Shown here piece after piece: positions 28,959 through 35,656 of a DNA stretch of 64,000 nucleotides; positions within the stretch are counted from its first letter, which is position 1, and each line of letters begins with the position of its first letter. The stretch comes from Geoalkalibacter sp. GTDB taxonomy: Bacteria; Desulfobacterota; Desulfuromonadia; Desulfuromonadales; Geoalkalibacteraceae. The notes under the pieces are model-generated. The model did no database searches and was not told the DNA's origin. It was given only the letters and a program-made list of their open reading frames with translations. The stretch is taken from contig NZ_JAUWAV010000015.1 in the NCBI RefSeq assembly GCF_030605225.1, positions 1 through 64,000 of the forward strand, given 5' to 3'. A program made the position numbers and the translations under genes.

Positions 28959-29609
28959 ATGACCAAAAACTTCATTCCGCCCCACGGCGGCTATAAAAAC
29001 CTGCTCTCATACCAGAAATCCGAGATCGTCTATGACGCTACCGTCTCCTTCTGCAATCGTTTCATCGACCGGCGCAGTCGCACCCATGACCAGATGGTGC
29101 AGGCGGCGCGCTCGGGCAAGCAGAACATCGTCGAGGGCAGCCTGGCATCGGGCACCTCCAAGGAAATGGAGATCAAACTCACCAACGTGGCGCGCGCCAG
29201 CCTTGAAGAGCTGCTCACGGATTACCGGGATTTTCTGCGCACCCGCGGGCTGAGTGAATGGTCTGCCGAGCATCCATACGCTCAGCGTTTGCGCGAGCTC
29301 AATCGCACGCCGGACGCAGATTTTGCGACCTTTCGCAAAGGGATCGAGCATGAGAATCCGGTGATTTGCGCCAACGTGATCATTGGTTTGATCCGCGTGA
29401 CCAGCTATCTGCTGGATCGCCAGCTGAAACAATTGGAACAGGCGTTTCTCGAGGAGGGCGGTCTGCGTGAGCGCATGACCCAAGCACGGCTCGCGCGGCG
29501 TTCTGAAAAGCAAGGGACCCAAGGGACTTCAGGGACTCCAAGGACTGCAATTGTCTTTGTGGTCCCTGGTGTCCCTGAGGTCCCTTGCCTGAAAGGAAAA
29601 CCACCATGA
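28959..29609 (+). CDS. Four-helix-bundle suffix domain protein (S23/IVS-related)
   Basis: A 216-residue protein of the four-helix-bundle family related to proteins encoded in 23S rRNA intervening sequences. The signature block QMVQAARSGKQNIVEGS, followed by SGTSKEMEIKLTNVARASLEELL, fits the suffix-domain subfamily. Molecular function is unknown; the related Avd proteins of diversity-generating retroelements share the fold and bind nucleic acid. The last 30 or so residues (QGTQGTSGTP, VVPGVPEVPC) are encoded by the right repeat flank and are probably acquired. Start at 28959 follows the left repeat; the stop overlaps the next gene (ATGA). Confidence 0.88.
   Translation: MTKNFIPPHGGYKNLLSYQKSEIVYDATVSFCNRFIDRRSRTHDQMVQAARSGKQNIVEGSLASGTSKEMEIKLTNVARASLEELLTDYRDFLRTRGLSEWSAEHPYAQRLRELNRTPDADFATFRKGIEHENPVICANVIIGLIRVTSYLLDRQLKQLEQAFLEEGGLRERMTQARLARRSEKQGTQGTSGTPRTAIVFVVPGVPEVPCLKGKPP
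29511..29589. repeat. Right hairpin-forming AAGGGAC repeat flank, overlapping the gene's 3' end
   Basis: Units such as CAAGGGACCC, AAGGGACTTC and AGGGACTCC, then the complementary arm GGTCCCTGG, TGTCCCTGAGG and TCCCTTGCC. The sequence composition and unit match the left flank at 28861. It lies inside the coding frame of the four-helix-bundle gene. Confidence 0.8.
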
Positions 29610-30064
29610 AACCATGCATCATCGCTCTGCTGCTCGTATTACTTGCCGCCTGCGCCGCGCCTCGGCCCGAGGCGCCGCCGGTCTTTCAACCAACCGTCGC
29701 CACGCCCGAGGCGCTCCAGTCGGCTTTGGCGGCCCTGCCCGGCGCGGAGGCTCTGGACGGCGAGATCGGCATTCGCTATCCCGGCGAGGTGCTTTTCGCC
29801 GCCGGAGCGGTGCTGCCCCTGCCCGGCGGGTTGAAGCTGCTTGATCCCCTGGCCGAGGTGCTGCTGGCCCATCCGGGCAATGCTTGGACGCTGCGGGTGC
29901 GCGCCGCCACGGAACATGGCCGGGATTACGATCTGGAACTCGCCGAGGGACGCGCGGCTCTGTTGCAGCGCTTTCTGACGCGGCGCGGGGTGGCGGCCGA
30001 GCGCTTGGAATGGCAGGTCGAGGCGGAGGCGGGCGCCCCTCTGGAGGTGCGGCCGCGCCCGTAG
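29606..30064 (+). CDS. Small lipoprotein with OmpA-like C-terminal domain
   Basis: A 152-residue lipoprotein with signal MKPCIIALLLVLLAAC. The mature region resembles a degenerate OmpA/Pal peptidoglycan-binding domain: VLFAAGAVLPLPGGLKLLDPLAEVL, then RVRAATEHGRDY and LAEGRAALLQRFLTRRGVAAERL. The spacing fits, but several usual peptidoglycan contacts are not obvious. AAGGAAAA precedes the ATG. Its TAG stop is the TAG of a GTAGGGGCG repeat. Proposed role: outer-membrane to wall contact. Confidence 0.7.
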   Translation: MKPCIIALLLVLLAACAAPRPEAPPVFQPTVATPEALQSALAALPGAEALDGEIGIRYPGEVLFAAGAVLPLPGGLKLLDPLAEVLLAHPGNAWTLRVRAATEHGRDYDLELAEGRAALLQRFLTRRGVAAERLEWQVEAEAGAPLEVRPRP

Positions 30065-30121
30065 GGGCGCACCGATGTGCGCCCTGGTGTGGTTCCAGAA
30101 CAATTCATGAATCGCCCCTAC
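30061..30121. repeat. GTAGGGGCG-type repeat spanning both stop codons of a convergent pair
   Basis: A 61-base unit with GTAGGGGCG at the left and CGCCCCTAC at the right. The inner part has GGGCGCACC..GTGCGCCC and ATTCATGAAT inverted repeats. The left TAG (30062-30064) is the stop of the lipoprotein gene and the right end (30118-30120, reverse strand) is the TAG stop of hslO. Confidence 0.85.
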
Positions 30122-30984
30122 CGCGGAATGGCGCGGATTTCCTCGGAGGTGAGGGCGTAGACCTCTTTGCAGAATTCGCAGGTGACGCGCACCTCCTCCT
30201 GCTGCTGGGCCAGGGACGCCAGTTCCTCGGCGCCGAGGCCGGCGAGCATGCGCAGAATCTGGCGGCGGTTGCAGGTGCAGCGAAAGGCGAGGTCGATGCT
30301 CTCCTTGACGTCGAAGGGAATGCCCTCCAGCAACCGCTCGAGGATGGCGGCCGGCCCCTGGCCCGCGCGCAGCAGCGTGGTGACCGGCGGCAGGCTGCGC
30401 AGGCGCTCCTCGAGCAGGGCGATGCGCGTTTCGTCGCCTGGCGGCATGGCCTGGAGGATGAAACCGCCGGCGGCGCCGACGCGGCCGTCGGTTTCGATGT
30501 AGACGCCCAGGGACACCGCCGAGGGCACCTGTTCCGAGGTGGTCAGGTAGTAGGCGAGGTCCTCGCCGATTTCGCTGCTCACCAGCTGCACCGTGCCGCG
30601 ATAGGGCTCGCGCAGGCCCAGATCCTTGGTGACGTGGAGAAAGCCGGCTCGGCCCACGGCGCCCACCACGTCGAGGCGACCATCTTTGAGGGGCACGGCC
30701 GGATGGGGATTCTTGATGGTGGCGCGCACTCGCCCCGCCGCGTCGGTTTCCGCGCTCATGCGCAGGATGGGGCCGTTGCCCTCGACGGTGAGATTGAGGC
30801 GCTGCTCGCCCTTGAGCAGGCCGCCCATGAGGGCCGCGCCGGTGGCCAGACGGCCCAGGGCCAGGGTCGCGGTGGGATCGGTATCCTGGCGGCGGCGGCA
30901 TTCTTCGACCAGTCCGGTGGTGACGGCCGCCAGGCCGCGCAGGGAGCCGTCGCGGGTGAGAATGCGGATGAGCTGGTCCTTCAT
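30118..30984 (-). CDS. hslO: Redox-regulated chaperone Hsp33
   Basis: A 288-residue Hsp33, a holdase activated when its zinc-bound cysteines are oxidised. The C-terminal redox switch is complete: Cys236-x-Cys238 (RCTCNR), 30 residues, then Cys269-x-x-Cys272 (CEFC). The N-terminal chaperone domain has GRLATGAALMGGLLK and the GTVQLVSSEIGEDLAYY segment. GAGGAG lies before the ATG. Suits an anaerobe meeting oxidative stress. The gene ends in the TAG of a palindromic repeat. Confidence 0.95.
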   Translation of the reverse strand: MKDQLIRILTRDGSLRGLAAVTTGLVEECRRRQDTDPTATLALGRLATGAALMGGLLKGEQRLNLTVEGNGPILRMSAETDAAGRVRATIKNPHPAVPLKDGRLDVVGAVGRAGFLHVTKDLGLREPYRGTVQLVSSEIGEDLAYYLTTSEQVPSAVSLGVYIETDGRVGAAGGFILQAMPPGDETRIALLEERLRSLPPVTTLLRAGQGPAAILERLLEGIPFDVKESIDLAFRCTCNRRQILRMLAGLGAEELASLAQQQEEVRVTCEFCKEVYALTSEEIRAIPR

Positions 30985-31010
30985 GATGACTCCTCGCACT
31001 GAGCTAAACC

Positions 31011-31038
31011 TTGGATTGCTCCGGCCGGTGTTTATGCT
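31011..31038 (+). promoter_or_regulatory. Candidate promoter for the nucleotidyltransferase gene
   Basis: TTGGAT (31011-31016), 16-base spacer, TATGCT (31033-31038). Moderate match to sigma70 consensus in the divergent region between hslO and the sugar nucleotidyltransferase gene. Confidence 0.3.
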
Positions 31039-31126
31039 ATTCTGGCCGGGTCGCCCGGTCGGGCGCGACGGAAGATTAGCCAATTTTCTTGAGTGATGGC
31101 AAGCAGCAAAGGAGGAAGGTTTCCCC

Positions 31127-32125
31127 ATGAAGATCATTCTGCCCACGGCGGGCAAAGGCACGCGCCTGCGCCCACATACCCACACCAAAGCCAAATCCCT
31201 GGTGCATGTCGCCGGGAAAACCGTGCTGCAGCACATCGTCGAGCGCCTCGCGCCGCTGGATGCCGAGGAATACATCTTCATCAACGATGAGGAAAACGGC
31301 CCGCAGGTCATGGCCTTCATGAAGCAGAAATTTCCCAACCTCAACTGCTGGGCGACCCTGCAGAAAGAGCGTCTCGGTCCCGCTCACGCCGTGTCCCTCG
31401 CCGCCCCGCGCATCGCCCCCGGCGACGACGTGCTGGTGGTGTTCAACGACACCATCTTCGTCACCGACTTGGCCCGTATCGGACAGTTGTGCGCCGATTG
31501 CGACGGGCTGATCTATTCCAAGGAGGTGGAGGATTACCAGCGCTTCGGCGTCAACGTCCTCGATGAGGCGGGCTATATCGTCGATATGGTGGAAAAGCCC
31601 GACCAGCCCATCTCGCGCCTGGCCCAGGTGGGCCTCTACTATCTCAAGGACGGCCGCGGCTTCATGGATCACCTGGAGCGCAGCATCCGCGCCGGCGAAA
31701 CGGTCAAGGGCGAATACTACCTGCCGGCGGTGTTCATGAACATGATCCGCGCCGGTCTTCGGTTCCGCGCGCCCGAGATCGACGCCTGGCTCGACTGCGG
31801 CAAGCCCGAGACCCTGCTCGAAACCAACCGCTACCTGCTCCAGGGTCGCCATCACACCCACGGCGAGGTGCGCAACGCCGTGCTCATCGAGCCGGTGCAT
31901 ATCGAGCGCGGCGCCTCGGTGCGCGATTCCATCGTCGGCCCCAACGTCAGCCTGGCCGCCGGCAGCCAGATCAGCGGCAGCATCGTGCGCGACAGCATCA
32001 TCAACGCCAACAGCGAGGTGCGCAGCATGATTCTCGACGGCTCCATCATCGGCGAATCGGTGCGCCTGGTCGGCGCCGCGCGCCACATGAACATCGGCGA
32101 CCATTCCCTGGTGGAAATGGAGTAG
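31127..32125 (+). CDS. Sugar-1-phosphate nucleotidyltransferase (NDP-sugar pyrophosphorylase)
   Basis: A 332-residue enzyme. The nucleotidyltransferase domain begins MKIILPTAGKGTRLRPHT with the GxGTRLRPxT nucleotide loop and the catalytic-type Lys in VEKPD near residue 155. From about residue 245 there are hexapeptide-like repeats (VHIERGASVRDSIVGPNVSLAAGSQISGSIV) forming a left-handed beta-helix. Closest to glucose-1-phosphate thymidylyl/uridylyl transferases; the exact sugar is unclear. AAGGAGGAAGG precedes the ATG. Its stop TAG belongs to a repeat. Confidence 0.9.
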   Translation: MKIILPTAGKGTRLRPHTHTKAKSLVHVAGKTVLQHIVERLAPLDAEEYIFINDEENGPQVMAFMKQKFPNLNCWATLQKERLGPAHAVSLAAPRIAPGDDVLVVFNDTIFVTDLARIGQLCADCDGLIYSKEVEDYQRFGVNVLDEAGYIVDMVEKPDQPISRLAQVGLYYLKDGRGFMDHLERSIRAGETVKGEYYLPAVFMNMIRAGLRFRAPEIDAWLDCGKPETLLETNRYLLQGRHHTHGEVRNAVLIEPVHIERGASVRDSIVGPNVSLAAGSQISGSIVRDSIINANSEVRSMILDGSIIGESVRLVGAARHMNIGDHSLVEME

Positions 32126-32262
32126 GGGCGACCCATGCGTCGCCCTGGGGTGCTGCGTCCGCCCCGGGCGCACATCGGTGCGCCCCTGCGACGATCCGGG
32201 TGAAATCCCCGGGAGGGGCGACCCGGTGGGTCGCCCTGGGCGAGGCGGCGCCTCGCCCCTAC
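32122..32262. repeat. Composite GTAGGGGCG-type repeat between convergent genes
   Basis: A 141-base composite of at least four palindromic modules (GGGGCGACC..GTCGCCC, GGGCGCACA..GTGCGCCCC, GGGGCGACC..GTCGCCC, GGGCGAGGC..GCCTCGCCC). Its left GTAG gives the nucleotidyltransferase stop (32123-32125) and its right CTAC gives the reverse-strand M20 stop (32259-32261). Confidence 0.88.
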
Positions 32263-33395
32263 AGGGAATCCGCCCGTAGGCACAGAGCCGCGTAAATTTT
32301 CGCCGCCGCCAGCACCTGGGCGAAGGGCGTTTGCTCGTCGTGGGTGTGGGCGACCTCGAGGGCGCCGGGACCCAGGATCAGGGGTTTGACGCCGGCTTCG
32401 TAGAAGAGGTTGCCGTCCGAATGGGAGCGAAAGGCGTCGCAGGCGAAGTCGAGGCCGAGGCGCGGATAGCTGTCCTCCAGGGCGCGGGCCAGGTCATGCT
32501 CGGTGCCCAGATCGTAGCCGCGCGCGGCAAAATTAAACTGCACTTCGAGGTCGAGATCGGGAATGAGCTGGGCGGCCGCCCGCGTCTGGGCGCGGATGGC
32601 CGCCTCCAGTTCGGCGGGCGCGTACCGGGGCGGCAGGTGCAGGTCGATCCAGGCTTCGCAGCGGTCGGGCACCACGAAGCCCGCCTGGGAGGAGGTCAGT
32701 TCGCGGATGGAGTAGGCGATCCGCGAGCCGGCGCGGTCGAACAGCGGGTCGCGGCCCAGGTGCAGCAGCACGCGCAGCATGGACTCCACCGCGTTGTGGC
32801 CCAACTCCGGCAGCGACGAGTGGATGCGCCGGCCGCGCGTCGTGAAGCCCGCTTCCAGATAGCCGTAATGGGCGAAGCAGGGTGAGAGGCCGGTGGGTTC
32901 GCCGATCACCACCCAGGGGGGACGAAAGCTTTGCAGAAACGCGGCGCTGCCGTCGCCGTTTTCCTCCTCGCCCACCACCAGCAGCAGACCCGCGGGTGGA
33001 CGCTGCTCGGGCGGCAGCACCTCGGCGAGGGCGAGAAAGGCCTCGACCATGGCGGCGCAGCCGCCTTTCATGTCGGCGCTGCCCAGGCCGTGGATCAGGC
33101 CGTTTTCCTCGCGCGCCCCGTAATTCTCCAGATCCCAGGCGGCGATGGTGTCGACGTGGCCGACCAGATAGAGGCGCGGCTCCCGCCGGCCCAGGGGCAC
33201 GATCAGGTTGTAGCGCTCCTCCTCCACCTCCTGGCGGCGCGGGGCGAAGCCGGCGCCGTGCAGCCGCTCTTCGAGAAAGAGCTGAATGTCCTCCTCCTTG
33301 CCCGCCGGCGAGTAGATGTCCACCAAGTCCATGAGCAGGGCGCGCAGGCGTGAGGGATCAACGGCCCGCCAGATCTTTTCCAGGAGCTGCGACAT
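32259..33395 (-). CDS. M20-family metallopeptidase/deacylase (ArgE/DapE-like)
   Basis: A 378-residue zinc amidohydrolase. Metal and catalytic motifs appear in order: LVGHVDT, GSADMKGG, GEEENGDG with the catalytic Glu, GEPTGL, and HTHDEQTP near the C-terminus. The central dimerisation lid domain is present. Members remove acyl or succinyl groups from amino acids; substrate not determinable. The 5' GNAT acetyltransferase gene overlaps it by 38 bases, so an acylation/deacylation pair is possible. Confidence 0.9.
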   Translation of the reverse strand: MSQLLEKIWRAVDPSRLRALLMDLVDIYSPAGKEEDIQLFLEERLHGAGFAPRRQEVEEERYNLIVPLGRREPRLYLVGHVDTIAAWDLENYGAREENGLIHGLGSADMKGGCAAMVEAFLALAEVLPPEQRPPAGLLLVVGEEENGDGSAAFLQSFRPPWVVIGEPTGLSPCFAHYGYLEAGFTTRGRRIHSSLPELGHNAVESMLRVLLHLGRDPLFDRAGSRIAYSIRELTSSQAGFVVPDRCEAWIDLHLPPRYAPAELEAAIRAQTRAAAQLIPDLDLEVQFNFAARGYDLGTEHDLARALEDSYPRLGLDFACDAFRSHSDGNLFYEAGVKPLILGPGALEVAHTHDEQTPFAQVLAAAKIYAALCLRADSL

Positions 33396-33900
33396 CGCGT
33401 TTCCTCCCCTTTCGTTTGCGCCCCAGGTTGAGGGTCATGTAGACGTGCTCCTGCACGTTGCCGAAGCCCTGCTTGGTGAAGAAGCGGATCGCCGCCTCGT
33501 TTTCCGCGTCGGTGTCGATGATGATCATGCGTACCCCCTGCTCGCGCATGCGCCGCTTGATTTCGCGAAACAGGCGCGCGCCGACGCGCAGCTTCTGCAT
33601 GAAGGGGCGCACCCCGAGCCAGACCAGGTAGCCGTATTTCCACGCCGAATGGTGCTTTTCCACGGTGGTGCCGAGGGCGAAGCCGACGATCTGCCCTTCG
33701 TGCTCGGCGACCAGGCACAGTTCGCTGTCGCTGTTGAACAGGGTGGTGATCTCGTATTCGTCCCAGGTGCGGTAGAGACTCGGCGAGTACTCGGCGGTAA
33801 AGACCTCCTCGCCCAGATGAAAGACGGTGGAGAGATCGTCGATGGTCATGTCGCGGATGCGCAAGCGTTTCTGGCGCGGGAGAAGTTGCTCGTCTTGCAT
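33358..33900 (-). CDS. GNAT-family N-acetyltransferase
   Basis: A 180-residue RimI-like acetyltransferase. It begins with RIRDMTIDDLSTVFHLGEEVF; the acetyl-CoA loop is QKLRVGARLF (Q/R-x-x-G-x-A type) and the C-terminal NEAAIRFFTKQGF is typical. The ATG at 33900 is preferred because AAAGGA lies 8-10 bases upstream; an ATG at 33918 lacks a ribosome site. The basic C-terminal tail runs into the M20 gene start. Confidence 0.88.
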   Translation of the reverse strand: MQDEQLLPRQKRLRIRDMTIDDLSTVFHLGEEVFTAEYSPSLYRTWDEYEITTLFNSDSELCLVAEHEGQIVGFALGTTVEKHHSAWKYGYLVWLGVRPFMQKLRVGARLFREIKRRMREQGVRMIIIDTDAENEAAIRFFTKQGFGNVQEHVYMTLNLGRKRKGRKRDVAAPGKDLAGR

Positions 33901-34039
33901 GAAGGCGATCCTTTCCATGGGGCTTTTTCGGTAAACTTTAGCAGATAATCCAACAGGGGGCGGCGCTTGTGCCGCGCGGGCAAGAACGCTATGATGCCCA
34001 TTTCCCGATAAAGACGCGCATCGCGAGGATTTTTTGGAG

Positions 34040-35638
34040 ATGATCGCCGACCTTCAGCCCTATCTGCCCTATCTGTTGCCGCCGCTGCTGGGCGCCTTCA
34101 TCGGCTATGTCACCAACTACATCGCCATCCGCATGCTCTTTCGTCCCCTGCGCCCCTGGCGCATTCTGGGCGTGCGCGTGCCCATGACGCCGGGGATCAT
34201 TCCCGCCAAGCGCCATGAACTGGCGGCGCGCATGGGCGAGATGGTCGGCAGTCACCTGCTGACCGGCGAGGATGTGGGCCGCGCCCTGGAAAAGGACGTG
34301 TTCCGCCGCGAGATCAAGGACGCCGTGGGCGACAAGCTCGACCGCTTTCTGGAGCGCGAGCTGGGCCCCCTTGAACAGCTGGTGCCCGGAGATTTTCGTC
34401 CGCGCTTTCGCGAACTGGTGGAATTGCTGCGCTGGAAGCTGCTCAAGGCGGTGTTCGCCTATCTCGACGGCGAGGCCTTCGCCGGGCGGCTGCGCGAGCT
34501 GCTGCGCCGCAAGGGCGACGCCTGGCTGGCCCGCGACCTGGAGAGCTTTCTCACGCCCGAGCGCTATGTGCGTCTGCGCTCCCATCTCGACGAGCGCATC
34601 AGCGCATTTCTGCAGTCTCCCGCCATGGCGCGCGCGGTGGAGCAGTTCATCGACGCCAAGATCGAGGAATGGATCAGCTCCCAGGCCACCCTGCGCGAGC
34701 TGCTGCCCGCCGATCTCATCGAGGTGATCGTCGCGCAACTGGACAAGGAAGTGCCGCCGCTGCTGGAAAAATTCGGCGGCCTGTTCTACGATCCCGATTT
34801 CCGCACGCGCCTGGTGATCAAGGGGCGTCAGGCCATCGAAGCGTTTCTCGATTCCTTGGGCGGACTCTCGGGCCTGCTCGGCGGCTTCATCAACCTGGAA
34901 AAGCTCTACGGCCGCATTCCCGAGTTTCTCGACAAAGCCGGCGACGAGATCGCCCGCTGGCTCAAGGAGGACAAGACCCAGGAGCAGGTCGCGCAACTGC
35001 TGCGCGGGCGCATCGAGGCGCTGCTCGATCGGCCCTTGGCCAGTTATCTGGAAAAGGTGCCCTACGAGAAGGTGGCGGGGGCGCGGCGCTTCGTGCGCGC
35101 CAAGGCGGTGGAGTACGTGCGCAGCCGACGTGCGAGCGAAGCCGCCCTGGGGTTGGCCGAGCGCGGCATCGAACGGCTCAAGGATCGCTCCTTTGCCTCG
35201 CTGCTCGACAAGGTGCTGCCCGCGGGCGGCCTGGAGCAGGGCCGCGAGGCCCTGCACGAGAGGATTCTCGCCGCCCTGCGCTCCGCCGAGGCGCGCGAGA
35301 TCCTGGCCCAGGTGCTGGAGGAGAAAACCGAGGACTGGCTGTTTCGCAAGCCCCTCGGGCGACTCTCGGCGCGGGTGCCCGCCGATGTGCGCGAGGAATT
35401 GAGCGAGGGGCTGTGCCGTCAGTTGGGCGAGCTGCTGAAAAAAGAGGTGCCGCCCCTGGTGGAGACCCTCAACGTGCAGCGCATGGTCGAGGAAAAGGTC
35501 AATTCCCTGGAACTGCTCAAGGTCGAAGGTCTGCTCATGGGCATCATGAAGGAGCAGTTCAAGTACATCAACCTGTTCGGCGCGCTGCTCGGCTTTCTCA
35601 TCGGCCTGATCAATCTGCTGGTTCTCGGTCTGCGCTGA
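34040..35638 (+). CDS. DUF445 family membrane-associated protein
   Basis: A 532-residue DUF445 protein. Hydrophobic N-terminal segment LLPPLLGAFIGYVTNYIAIRMLFRP with PMTPGIIPAKR after it, a long helical middle rich in charged residues, and a C-terminal hydrophobic helix (LFGALLGFLIGLINLLVL). This YheB-like topology suggests both ends in the membrane. Function unknown. A TTG at 34034 is an alternative start with slightly better spacing to GAGG. It converges with the U32 gene, 18 bases away. Confidence 0.88.
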   Translation: MIADLQPYLPYLLPPLLGAFIGYVTNYIAIRMLFRPLRPWRILGVRVPMTPGIIPAKRHELAARMGEMVGSHLLTGEDVGRALEKDVFRREIKDAVGDKLDRFLERELGPLEQLVPGDFRPRFRELVELLRWKLLKAVFAYLDGEAFAGRLRELLRRKGDAWLARDLESFLTPERYVRLRSHLDERISAFLQSPAMARAVEQFIDAKIEEWISSQATLRELLPADLIEVIVAQLDKEVPPLLEKFGGLFYDPDFRTRLVIKGRQAIEAFLDSLGGLSGLLGGFINLEKLYGRIPEFLDKAGDEIARWLKEDKTQEQVAQLLRGRIEALLDRPLASYLEKVPYEKVAGARRFVRAKAVEYVRSRRASEAALGLAERGIERLKDRSFASLLDKVLPAGGLEQGREALHERILAALRSAEAREILAQVLEEKTEDWLFRKPLGRLSARVPADVREELSEGLCRQLGELLKKEVPPLVETLNVQRMVEEKVNSLELLKVEGLLMGIMKEQFKYINLFGALLGFLIGLINLLVLGLR

Positions 35639-35656
35639 TCCGGGCGTCCGCCTGCC

